Of a DNA stretch of 64,000 bases, positions 53,037 to 61,305 are shown piece by piece. How positions within the stretch are numbered: the stretch's first letter is position 1; every line of letters begins with the position of its first letter. Below the pieces are notes generated by a model that did not search any database, had not been told where the DNA came from, and saw nothing but the letters and a program-made list of their open reading frames with translations. The position numbers and the translations under genes were made by a program. The stretch is from an uncultured Clostridia bacterium (GTDB taxonomy: Bacteria > Bacillota > Clostridia > Oscillospirales > CAG-272), in the NCBI GenBank assembly GCA_944393415.1, contig CALYAD010000036.1, forward strand, positions 1 through 64,000, written 5' to 3'.

Positions 53037-54170
53037 CTAAGTTATATCCGTAAGCTCGCTGCCGTCCAAAGCGGCAAGCCCGTATTTAAGCGCCAGCGCC
53101 GCGACCCTTCTCATATCCGGGCTGTCCGCGCAAAGATGAGATTTAAGTCTGCGGTAAAACTCTCCCTTTACGGAAATATCATTTTCCAGACTGAGATAAT
53201 CGACCGATACCGTCGTCTGATCGTCAATCTGCCTCACCCCTAACGGAGAAAGCCGCCTTTTAAGATAAGAGGCGTCGATATCAAAGGAAGCTTCGCCGGT
53301 CAGCCGAAGCTTAAGGATATATTCCGTTACGCTTCCGCGGGAGACCGCATCCTCAATTTTATTTGTTACCGTATTTACCGCATCCTCAAGCTCCGCGCAT
53401 TCCGAGATATCCACGCCCAGCGTTTCATAACACCACGGACAAAACCTTACCCGTTCTGCCCTGACGCTTTTCTGACCGTCCTTTATATCAAGCGTTACAA
53501 GTATGCCTCCCTTTTCTCCGTACTCGGTAAAATCCCTGCCGGCTATACAGCCGCTGTAAGCGTATACCGTTTTACCGGCTCGCATTATCTCAGGCTTTGT
53601 ATGGATATGCCCAAGGGCCGCATAATCAAGACCGGAGCGGAGAAGGTCGCTTTCCGTTATCGGGGCATACTGGGAAAGCGGGTTCTCGGTATCCGCGTGC
53701 GCGCAGAGCAGCGCAAAGCCGTCGCATGCCGCCGTAAAGCCCTCCAGAGGTCTCCTTTGATACGAGTTCGAAGTAAAAGCATAGCCGTATACCGTGACCC
53801 CAAGCTCGGGATATTCAAACGCTTCTATTTCCTCATGAGTGAAAACACTTACGTTATCCGGAAAATCACAGTTCTTGTAAGCGCTGCCGTATTTATAGGT
53901 ATCGTGATTTCCGGGCGCGATCACAAATCTGCAGTCAGGCATGGAGCCGAAGGATTCCGTAAGAAAATCAAGCGTCTGCTGACTGTAATATTCGCCGTCG
54001 AAAAGATCGCCGCTCAGCAGTACCATATCCGCTCCGACGTTCACGGCGTAATTCAGCGCGTCCGAGAAAACGTTCCTCAGCGCTGTCCTTCGCTGTGAGG
54101 ATTCGCTGTACGGTATTCCCCTGAACGGACTGTCAAGATGCAGATCCGCCAAATGAAGTATCCTTACCAA
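53037..54170 (-). CDS. SbcD/YhaO-like DNA-repair nuclease
   Basis: A 377-residue calcineurin-type metallophosphoesterase with all metal motifs in order: DLHLDSP at about 9, GDLFDG at about 50, GNHD at about 87, HADTEN and GHIHTKP at about 195. A capping domain of about 150 residues follows. It is the likely Mre11-type nuclease subunit for the ATPase encoded next to it, acting on DNA ends or hairpins. The promoter is at 54217-54245. Confidence 0.88.
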   Translation of the reverse strand: MVRILHLADLHLDSPFRGIPYSESSQRRTALRNVFSDALNYAVNVGADMVLLSGDLFDGEYYSQQTLDFLTESFGSMPDCRFVIAPGNHDTYKYGSAYKNCDFPDNVSVFTHEEIEAFEYPELGVTVYGYAFTSNSYQRRPLEGFTAACDGFALLCAHADTENPLSQYAPITESDLLRSGLDYAALGHIHTKPEIMRAGKTVYAYSGCIAGRDFTEYGEKGGILVTLDIKDGQKSVRAERVRFCPWCYETLGVDISECAELEDAVNTVTNKIEDAVSRGSVTEYILKLRLTGEASFDIDASYLKRRLSPLGVRQIDDQTTVSVDYLSLENDISVKGEFYRRLKSHLCADSPDMRRVAALALKYGLAALDGSELTDIT

Positions 54171-54216
54171 ATTCCAAGTCCCTCCTTTATAAATGTACGT
54201 CTCCCATATTTATTAT

Positions 54217-54245
54217 ATTGTATAACAAATGCCTTAACATTGCAA
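54217..54245 (-). promoter_or_regulatory. Promoter of the SbcDC-like operon
   Basis: On the minus strand TTGCAA (54240-54245) and TACAAT (54217-54222), 17-bp spacer, about 47 bp before the nuclease start. Confidence 0.6.
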
Positions 54246-54300
54246 GAGCGTAAGATAAATTTTAGGAAAACTTTTTGAAAAGCTTCTACAAAGAGCCGTC

Positions 54301-57300
54301 TCAGCCCTTATGTACTTTTCCGTTAGCGCAGTACACCGTGTAAGAGGTACATCCGTTGTCAAAGCCGGGAGCTTTTTCTATGGCGTTCCACTGTGCCACA
54401 GTACCCCCGAAATGAATAATTTTAAGCCCGGAGCCGGCGAAAGCGTTAATACCGATCCTTTCTATGCTTTCCGGAAGAGTAACGCTTTCGAGCATATAAA
54501 AGCCCTCAAAGCATCCGTCGGCTATTTCCCTGCCGCCAAGTATCGTCACTGTCCGCAGCACGGGGGTCTCAGAATCATAAAAATACCTCAGAGGCTTCGG
54601 CATATCGGGCGCGGAGCCGGCATACGGAAGCGTCAGCTCCTCTATACCGTCGCAGCCTTCAAAGACATCGCTTACAAGGAAACACTCTCCTGTTATTTTA
54701 ACCGTTCGGAGCGTTTGGGGAACGACTGAGAAAAAGTACTCAAGACCATAGCTGCTTGATTCCACCCTGCGCTCTCCGACGAAAGGAACCGAGAGGCTTT
54801 CGAGGCTGTCGCAGCCTTTAAATACGTTTATTCCGATTTTATTGCAGTCATTTCCTATTACGATACTCTTTATATAGCCGCAATTCTCAAAAGCCCGATC
54901 CGAAATAACCACCTGCGCGTATACCGTAACGCTTTCAACGCTTTCCGGCACATACTGCGGATTCTGAGTACTGTCTTCCGCGCCGAAGAGATATCCGAAA
55001 TATGATGGGGCGGTTAAGCCAATGGATCTGTCCATGCGCGGTATAACCACCTCCGACAAAGAATCGCAGCCCTGAAGTATTCCCAGCCCCATGTACGCAA
55101 GCTCCGGTCCTATGTATACGCTTTTCAGAGACGCGCATCCACAGAAGGCGCCTGTTTCAAGCTCCTTAACGGAAATGTCTATTTTCATAAGAGACTCGCA
55201 ATAGCCAAACGCATATTCTCCTACTCTATTAATACTCCCTTCAAAAACGACGCTACGCAGCGCCCGACAGTTGAAAAAGGCGTTTTCCTCTATATTAATC
55301 ACCGATCCCGGCAGCTTAATTCCGGTAAGCGAGATACAGTACGCAAAGCAATACGGGCTGATATTACCGATATTATCCGAAAGCGTGACGCTTGTCAGAG
55401 CGCCGCATCTGTAAAAAGCCTCCTCACCCAGCTCCTCCACTGTCGTCGGAAGCTCTATTTCCTTCAGGGAAGCACAGTATCTGAACGCGTTCGCGCCTAT
55501 CTTTTTAACCCCGATTGGCAGCTTTATTCCGGTAAGTGAGGAGCAATGCGCAAAGCAGTAATCATTGACAGCCGCGATATTATCAGGCAGCCGGATAGTC
55601 TCCAAAGCTCCGCAGTTATAAAACGCATAAGCGCCCAGCTCCTCCATATCCGAAGGAAGATACACCGCCTTAAGCCCCATACAATAGCCGAAAGCGTTGC
55701 CGCCTATTTTTTTCAGCGCATCGTTAAACTCAACGCTCTCCAGCATAACGCAGTTATAAAATGAATACTCCCCTATCTCCTCGGTTCCGCCCGGAAGCGC
55801 TACTGCGGTAAGCGAGCTGCAGTACGCAAAGCTATAATCTCCGATAAGTATGATATTTTCGGAAAAACCGATATCGCTTAAAGTTCTGCACGCCTCAAAC
55901 GCCCTGCTTCCGACAGTAATTATCGTTGACGGAAGCTCTATCCGCTCGAGCCTTGAGCAGTTCATAAACAAAGACGGCGCTATCTCAGTCAGGCCCGATG
56001 GAAGCGAGACGGCTTTTATTCCGGTATTCATAAACGCTCCCTCTCCTATAGAAGCAACGCTGTCCGGCAAATCAAGTCTCTCAATATTATCGCAGTAACC
56101 GAACGCGTATTCGCCTATGGCGGAAACGCCATTTGGTATTTCAACGCTTACAAGAGCGGTACAGTTATAAAACGCTCTTGCTCCTATGGTTTCAAGAGCT
56201 TCAGGCAGCGATATTTTTTTAATATTCGTACCCTCGAAAGCCCCCGCCCCTATCTCCCTGACGTTCCCCGGTATCACGATCTCATACAGCGAGCCGCAAT
56301 CCGTGAAAAAATTCTCATGGATAACGCTGATGCTTTCCGGAAGACGGATATAGCTTAAACTTACGCATCCGTCAAGCATTCCCTTTCCCAATTGCTCCGC
56401 ACTGTCAGGTAAATAGAGGCTGACAAGCTCTTTACAGCCCTTAAAACAGTTTTCGCCTATGAAAATCACGCCTTCGGGCAGCTCGGCTTCCCGAAGCTTC
56501 GCACAATTCTCGAAAGCGTAATCTCCTACAGACGTCACACTTGAAGGAATAACAAAGCTCACAAGTTTCGCGCAGCCGGAAAACGCCCTGTCGCCAATAC
56601 CGGTAACGCCCTCGGGTATCTCTATTTTTTCAAGAGACGCGCACCCCATGAAGGCCCGCGCGCCTATTTCTTTTATTCCGGCAGGAAGCTCGACAGCCTC
56701 AAGCTTACCGCAATTGTAAAACATCTCCGGCGCAACGGCTGTCAGAGCGTCAGGAAGCCTTATACTGACCAGAGACAGACCGTTGAAAATTCCCTCCCCA
56801 AGCTCGGTGACGCCGTCAGGTATGACAAGCTCCGACAGCGCCTCACAATCCTTAAAAAATCCTGCGGGAATTGACGTTATATTGTCCGGCAGACGTATTT
56901 CCCGAAGCTTTACACAGCCGTCTATCATTCCCGCGCTCAGTCGCGTTACTCCGTCAGGCAGATACAGAGCGGTGAGAGACGAACAGTCCTTGAAGACATT
57001 TCGGCCTAAAGTCGTAACCCCATCCGGTATATTTACGGATAAAAGCGACCTGCAGCCCGCAAATACGCCGTTTCCTATTTCCTGTACGCTGTCCGGGATC
57101 AGAACGCTTTTCAGACCTGAGCACCCCGAAAAGGTATATTCGCCTATCGTGCGCCATGAACCGGAAAAAACAGCGCTTTCCATATGAGTGCAATTTTCGA
57201 ACACCGCGTTTCCAAGCCGTGTTATACTGTCCGGCAGCTCCACGCTTTTTATATTGCTGCACCAAATAAAAGCCCTTTCTCCGATATCCGTTACCCCGTC

Positions 57301-58197
57301 CGGTATTTTAAGAGATTTAAGGCTGGTACAACAGTAAAAGGCATAGCCTCCGATTTCCTCAAGACTATCGGGCAAACTGAGCTCCCGCAGTTGACTTAAG
57401 CCTGAAAAGGCATATGTTCCTATTTTCCTTATTCCTTCCGGTATATTCAGCGTCTCAATACCGGAGCACCCCTCCATTAACCCGGTTTTTATTTCCGAAA
57501 GACCGGCAGGAAGCGTTATGCTTTTGAGCGAGGTGCAGCCGGAGAAGGCTCTTTCTCCGATCTCCGCCACGCTATCCGGTATTATGATTTGGTTAAGAGA
57601 GCCGCAGTCCGCGAAAGCGTACTCGCCTATACTAAGCACCCCATCCGGTATCTCGATGCTCTCGATTCCGCTTCCTTTAAAGACATTGTCGGCAATGGCC
57701 GTTATCAGGATACCGTTATGCTTTTTAGGCATCCTGACCACCGTGTCCTCGCCGTTGTAGGAAACCAGCGTCAAGCCCCCGAGGTCGTTCTCAACAAACG
57801 CAAAGCCCTCGCTCATCATATATTTCCCGCATACGCAGATACCGTTATCATCTGCCGTGTGAGTGGACGGGTCGTCGCAGGGAAGCCCGCACAGAGCGCA
57901 TACTCTGTAATGCAGGATTCCCGTTATCCCCCACTCGCCTGACGGAACGTGGGAAAGCCTTTCGGTCTCGAGAGAAGATCTGTTATTTACCCTGTTTTTT
58001 CCCTCTCCGTCAGTAAAGCATTCGCCGCATTCAGTACAGTACCAGTACTCGATATTGCCCTTTGAAGTGCAGGTAGAGGCGACCGCCTCACGGTGCGCAA
58101 GGGTATGCGCATGTCCGTCGCCCTTGCAGGAAAGCAGCGTAAAAATAAACGTACTTAATATTAAAACAATTAAGGCGCCCTTAATTAACTTCTTCAC
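54301..58197 (-). CDS. BspA-type leucine-rich repeat lipoprotein, 1298 aa
   Basis: The GTG at 58197 follows AAAGGGG and starts a signal peptide ending in lipobox LLSC (Cys 24). Residues about 25-115 form a Cys/His-rich head (CTSKGNIEYWYCTECG, CALCGLPC, CVCGKY) like the repeats of the 1752-aa lipoprotein. From about 140 to the end there are some 45 LRR_5/BspA repeats of 23-24 residues (pattern AFxxCxxLxxIxLPDxVxxIGxx), giving a long solenoid. BspA-type proteins bind host or bacterial surface partners; the ligand here is unknown. The last repeats end in WNAIEKAPGFDNGC, a common cap. Confidence 0.88.
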   Translation of the reverse strand: MKKLIKGALIVLILSTFIFTLLSCKGDGHAHTLAHREAVASTCTSKGNIEYWYCTECGECFTDGEGKNRVNNRSSLETERLSHVPSGEWGITGILHYRVCALCGLPCDDPSTHTADDNGICVCGKYMMSEGFAFVENDLGGLTLVSYNGEDTVVRMPKKHNGILITAIADNVFKGSGIESIEIPDGVLSIGEYAFADCGSLNQIIIPDSVAEIGERAFSGCTSLKSITLPAGLSEIKTGLMEGCSGIETLNIPEGIRKIGTYAFSGLSQLRELSLPDSLEEIGGYAFYCCTSLKSLKIPDGVTDIGERAFIWCSNIKSVELPDSITRLGNAVFENCTHMESAVFSGSWRTIGEYTFSGCSGLKSVLIPDSVQEIGNGVFAGCRSLLSVNIPDGVTTLGRNVFKDCSSLTALYLPDGVTRLSAGMIDGCVKLREIRLPDNITSIPAGFFKDCEALSELVIPDGVTELGEGIFNGLSLVSIRLPDALTAVAPEMFYNCGKLEAVELPAGIKEIGARAFMGCASLEKIEIPEGVTGIGDRAFSGCAKLVSFVIPSSVTSVGDYAFENCAKLREAELPEGVIFIGENCFKGCKELVSLYLPDSAEQLGKGMLDGCVSLSYIRLPESISVIHENFFTDCGSLYEIVIPGNVREIGAGAFEGTNIKKISLPEALETIGARAFYNCTALVSVEIPNGVSAIGEYAFGYCDNIERLDLPDSVASIGEGAFMNTGIKAVSLPSGLTEIAPSLFMNCSRLERIELPSTIITVGSRAFEACRTLSDIGFSENIILIGDYSFAYCSSLTAVALPGGTEEIGEYSFYNCVMLESVEFNDALKKIGGNAFGYCMGLKAVYLPSDMEELGAYAFYNCGALETIRLPDNIAAVNDYCFAHCSSLTGIKLPIGVKKIGANAFRYCASLKEIELPTTVEELGEEAFYRCGALTSVTLSDNIGNISPYCFAYCISLTGIKLPGSVINIEENAFFNCRALRSVVFEGSINRVGEYAFGYCESLMKIDISVKELETGAFCGCASLKSVYIGPELAYMGLGILQGCDSLSEVVIPRMDRSIGLTAPSYFGYLFGAEDSTQNPQYVPESVESVTVYAQVVISDRAFENCGYIKSIVIGNDCNKIGINVFKGCDSLESLSVPFVGERRVESSSYGLEYFFSVVPQTLRTVKITGECFLVSDVFEGCDGIEELTLPYAGSAPDMPKPLRYFYDSETPVLRTVTILGGREIADGCFEGFYMLESVTLPESIERIGINAFAGSGLKIIHFGGTVAQWNAIEKAPGFDNGCTSYTVYCANGKVHKG

Positions 58198-58247
58198 TGT
58201 GTTTCCCCTTTCCGTATAATTTATTAATCCTCTTTCGCTTTTGTACA

Positions 58248-58315
58248 ATTTGCGCAGCAAATTTATTTGCGCGGCGGATTTGTACGCGCAGCGGATTTGT
58301 ACGCGCAGCGGATTT
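58248..58315 (-). repeat. Four tandem 17-bp repeats upstream of the LRR gene
   Basis: On the minus strand AAATCCGCTGCGCGTAC occurs twice exactly (58299-58315, 58282-58298), followed by two diverged units (58265-58281 and 58248-58264). The array ends about 50 bp before the GTG start, so it lies in the likely promoter or leader of the leucine-rich lipoprotein gene. Confidence 0.75.
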
Positions 58316-58351
58316 GTGCCCAAGCCAATACCGTTTATGCTGATCGTGTTA

Positions 58352-59119
58352 TCATAGTCTATCTGCGCATACTCTGTAAAAATCCAGCATTTCCTTAACT
58401 CCGGAAAAATCCTTCGTAAGCTCACCCTCAAAGCTTACTCCGCCGTTATAGCCTATTTTGTTCAGTACGCCTATCCGCTCCCTTACATATTCCCGGTCTG
58501 CGTCACCCGTCATTTTACGCTCACGATTCGCTATATGAACATGCGCCAGTCTATCCGCGTATTTTTCCAGTACCGACAGGCTCTCATTGTTCTGATCCAT
58601 ATGGTAAAAATCCGCAAGTATCCTGAAATTAGCTCTGTTAACGGTTTCCGCGTAATACGCAGCCTCCTCCACGGTGTTGACAATATTTACTTCCTTTCTC
58701 CTGAGCGCTTCCACCGCTATCGTCTGACCGTATCCGGAAGCGGTTTCGGAGAATATGACTCCGACCTCAAACAGCTGCTCCCACGCCTTTTCCATTGGGA
58801 ACCCGTCAGGAACGCGCTTTGCCGCCCCGGAGCCGAACACCAGCATGGTCACTCCAAGCTCGGCCAGAAGATAAAACAGCTTTTCCGAATATTCCCTTAC
58901 CCTTTTGTAATCCACATCTCCGGTCAGCCTGACCTCCGGCGCTACAAGCCCGTTACAGCTGTATGTAATTATTCTTCCCGTTTTTACATATTCTTTATAT
59001 CGCGAAAACTCGTCGCCGCCCATACCAAGCAGCTTCGCGGCGTTTATTTCGGTGTAATCCGCGCCACATTCCGATCCTTTTAAAGCGTCTTCGCCCGATA
59101 AGCATAAACCAAACCTCAT
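58352..59119 (-). CDS. Sugar phosphate isomerase/epimerase (xylose isomerase-like)
   Basis: A 255-residue TIM-barrel protein of the AP endonuclease 2/xylose isomerase-like group. MRFGLCLSG opens the barrel; LVFGSGAAKRVPDGF is the third strand; TIAVEALRRKEVNIVN carries the first metal Glu, RILADFYHMDQN the Asp/His, AHVHIANRE the next His, and GGVSFEGEL the final Glu. A divalent metal site is therefore predicted. The substrate is unknown. The ATG at 59119 follows AGAAAGGA; the longer frame to 59197 is unlikely. Confidence 0.85.
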   Translation of the reverse strand: MRFGLCLSGEDALKGSECGADYTEINAAKLLGMGGDEFSRYKEYVKTGRIITYSCNGLVAPEVRLTGDVDYKRVREYSEKLFYLLAELGVTMLVFGSGAAKRVPDGFPMEKAWEQLFEVGVIFSETASGYGQTIAVEALRRKEVNIVNTVEEAAYYAETVNRANFRILADFYHMDQNNESLSVLEKYADRLAHVHIANRERKMTGDADREYVRERIGVLNKIGYNGGVSFEGELTKDFSGVKEMLDFYRVCADRL

Positions 59120-59292
59120 TATATTGCTCCCATCCTTTCTGAAACGGCGCTTTACAGAAGATATGCCTTGCTCCCAAGCCCGGGGAAGCAAACACACATC
59201 ATACCCAAAAAGCCTGAAAATCGGTTATTATTACAAAAATTTTTATACAAAACAAATAAATTATTTACCATAATAACGGGTTATCTGTTTAA

Positions 59293-59321
59293 AGTATACC
59301 ACACGGTTCCGGGAAAATCAA
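59293..59321 (-). promoter_or_regulatory. Promoter of the sugar isomerase gene
   Basis: On the minus strand TTGATT (59316-59321) and TATACT (59293-59298), 17-bp spacer. The leader would be about 167 nt. It is divergent from the promoter at 59402. Confidence 0.6.
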
Positions 59322-59401
59322 GTATATTTTACCGTAATATAAAAATTTATGAAAATTTATATCTCAATTAAATATAAAGATTAAATTTTCACACGAACCA
59401 C

Positions 59402-59430
59402 TTGATTTAACACGATGTTTATGATAAAAT
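59402..59430 (+). promoter_or_regulatory. Promoter of the cytidylate-kinase-like gene
   Basis: TTGATT (59402-59407) and TAAAAT (59425-59430) with a 17-bp spacer and an extended TGA before the -10. Confidence 0.65.
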
Positions 59431-59498
59431 ATAACGGTGGTATAAATAACCCCAAAAAGCCTAGTGTTATTAATCTGCACAGAAAGGAACGGCAATAA

Positions 59499-60146
59499 AT
59501 GGATAATTATGTAATTACAATAGGAAGATACTGCGGAAGCGGAGGCTCTGCTGTTGCCGCTCTGTTGGCTAAACGCCTCGGCATTGAAGTTTACGACCGC
59601 AATATTTTCAAGCTGGCCTCGGATAACAGCGGAATAAACGAAAACGTTTTTGCAATGGCGGACGACGATCTTAAAAATTCACTTCTTTTCCGCGTTTCGC
59701 GCAGCGCCTTTGACGGAAAGCCAATAGGCCCCGAAAGCGGCAATTATACCGCCGACCGCAATCTGTTCGACTATCAGGCCAAGGTTATAAAAGGTTTGGC
59801 TGACGCCACGTCCTGTGTCATCATAGGCAGATGCGCCGATTGGGTGCTTCGCGACAGATACAACACTTTAAGAGTGTTTATAACTGCCACCAGAGACAGC
59901 TGTGTGGACAGAGAAAGCAAACGCAAGCTTATAACCGAATCCGAAGCCCGAAAGCAGGTTGAGGCTACTGACCGCAGGCGCGGGGATTACTACCGCTTTT
60001 ATACAAATCAGGTCTGGTCTGACCCAAGACAGTATGATCTGTGTCTGAACACAGACGTTTATACGCACGAGCAGTGCGTCGACCTGATTATAGATGCCTT
60101 AAATATCAAGCTCGGGCTTGACGTGGAAAAACAGAACATAAATTAA
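59499..60146 (+). CDS. Cytidylate kinase-like family protein
   Basis: This 215-residue P-loop protein begins YVITIGRYCGSGGSAVAALLAKRLGIEVYD, the pattern of the cytidylate kinase-like family. The P-loop reads GRYCGSGGS rather than the usual GxSGSGKS, and the Lys of Walker A is replaced, so normal kinase activity is uncertain. CVIIGRCADWVL and the Arg-rich RESKRKLITESEARKQVEATDRRR match the LID and adenine regions. The start follows AGAAAGG, and a terminator is at 60290-60336. Confidence 0.82.
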   Translation: MDNYVITIGRYCGSGGSAVAALLAKRLGIEVYDRNIFKLASDNSGINENVFAMADDDLKNSLLFRVSRSAFDGKPIGPESGNYTADRNLFDYQAKVIKGLADATSCVIIGRCADWVLRDRYNTLRVFITATRDSCVDRESKRKLITESEARKQVEATDRRRGDYYRFYTNQVWSDPRQYDLCLNTDVYTHEQCVDLIIDALNIKLGLDVEKQNIN

Positions 60147-60289
60147 AATCCGAAGTATCGATTGATTTCTTCGTGAACATAATATCAGCTATGCAAGAAA
60201 ATAAATAAAAGAAAATCTGAGCGTGAAACCATATGAATTCCGACCCGATTAAATACATCCTTTCACGTTTTTTTGCAAGCTCTAACAAA

Positions 60290-60336
60290 CTGCCGCAAAT
60301 GCCGATATCCGAAATCCGCATTGCGGCAGCTATTTT
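60290..60336 (+). terminator. Terminator of the cytidylate-kinase-like gene
   Basis: CTGCCGCAAATGC (60290-60302) pairs with GCATTGCGGCAG (60318-60329) with one bulged A, and is followed by CTATTTTTATC. Confidence 0.75.
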
Positions 60337-60436
60337 TATCCGCTTTATCCACACATAATCACATTCTTTAATGAACGGGATTTAATACATATCCTTTATC
60401 CTCATAAAAAACACAATACAGTGAGTAAATAAACGG

Positions 60437-60465
60437 TTGACAACCATTACTAAATATGATATAAA
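60437..60465 (+). promoter_or_regulatory. SigA promoter split from its gene by an element insertion
   Basis: A perfect TTGACA (60437-60442) and TATAAA (60460-60465) with a 17-bp spacer. The 11-bp target duplication AAATATACTTG begins inside the -10 box (60463-60473), and the MITE-like element starts at 60474. The DUF4375 gene that it probably drove is now 308 bp away. Confidence 0.65.
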
Positions 60466-60473
60466 TATACTTG

Positions 60474-60649
60474 CAGTCTGTCTAAAAACCAGTAAGCCCG
60501 CACCAATATTCACAAACGCTGAAGTCTTATGATTTCGTCCTCCGCATAGGACGACAAGGGCGTTGCCCCTTGACCCCACCGCCTTTTGAAAAAGGCGGGC
60601 GAAAACTTTTTGTGTATTATTTGGGGCGTATTGGCTTTTCTACACGCTG
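60474..60649 (+). mobile_element. MITE-like element, copy C (176 bp) with 11-bp target duplication
   Basis: The ends are imperfect inverted repeats (left CAGTCTGTCTAAAAACC; right, reversed, CAGCGTGTAGAAAAGCC). The exact 11-bp sequence AAATATACTTG flanks both sides (60463-60473 and 60650-60660), as expected of a target-site duplication. Inside are the hairpins GACAAGGGCGTTGCCCCTTG and CCGCC-TTTTGAAAAA-GGCGG. There is no ORF. It is related to 40655-40800 and 48557-48656. Confidence 0.75.
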
Positions 60650-60772
60650 AAATATACTTGATAACATTTTGTATATCTTCATTATCTGAAAACCCGCCGC
60701 GAAAATGAACTGAAAATATATCTGTGAACTAAAACCATATATTATTGAATTAGAAAAGGAGACTATACCCGC

Positions 60773-61267
60773 ATGTTTAATAACTCTTCGCGCTATCTAT
60801 CGCTAAGCACCAAGGAACTCAGCGCTCTCCCCGATAAGGAGCTTATTAACGCGGCGCTGCTCCGTACAGAAAACAGGGTCTCACGCTTCGGGAGTCTGAG
60901 AGATGGAATAAATACGCTTTCCGACTCACAGAAAATCTTTTATGTCTTAGTTTGTTTTCAGACTGAAGTCGATAACGGCGGGCTTTGTCAGTTCTTTGTC
61001 AACTCCACTCGCGCCCTCGCGCCGTTTATCAGTGATTATCTGGATATTATCGGCGCAGACAGACACAAAACGCTCTTTGATGAATTCACAGGCAAATACG
61101 GTATAGACCTAAGAGACCTTTCATCCTTCGCCGCTGAAGACAAAACCGAATACAAAAAGCAAACCGGGCGCTGCCCCTTCGACGAATTCGACAAGGCTTT
61201 TTACAGTCTCGAGCCTCTCTATATATCGCTTACCGGTTTTGTCAGAAAACATATATCAGAATTTTAA
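60773..61267 (+). CDS. DUF4375 (DMP19-like) protein
   Basis: This 164-residue protein has the DUF4375 core: LSDSQKIFYVLVCFQTEVDNGGLCQFFVNSTRALAPFI (about 47-84), where EVxNGGxxQxFxNS is the family signature, then FDEFDKAFYSLE. The fold is helical and the function not established; DMP19 proteins have been described as DNA mimics in Neisseria, but that does not transfer automatically. The start lies 308 bp after a promoter that has been interrupted by the MITE-like element. It is 38 bp upstream of the glycosidase-like gene and probably cotranscribed. Confidence 0.78.
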   Translation: MFNNSSRYLSLSTKELSALPDKELINAALLRTENRVSRFGSLRDGINTLSDSQKIFYVLVCFQTEVDNGGLCQFFVNSTRALAPFISDYLDIIGADRHKTLFDEFTGKYGIDLRDLSSFAAEDKTEYKKQTGRCPFDEFDKAFYSLEPLYISLTGFVRKHISEF

Positions 61268-61305
61268 GCCACCGGTCAACAAAAACGAAAGGAAACGTTT
61301 TACAT

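Noticed and set aside
54250-54290. AAGCTTTTCAAAAAGTTTTCC as terminator of the leucine-rich gene
   Set aside because: The stem is short and A/T only, too weak to list as a terminator.
58248-58315. Possible CRISPR array
   Set aside because: The 17-bp units are directly adjacent with no spacers, and no cas genes are present. No CRISPR array was seen anywhere in the window.
60106-60354. 82-codon minus-strand ORF after the cytidylate-kinase-like gene
   Set aside because: It runs through the terminator hairpin, has no SD, and has no family features.
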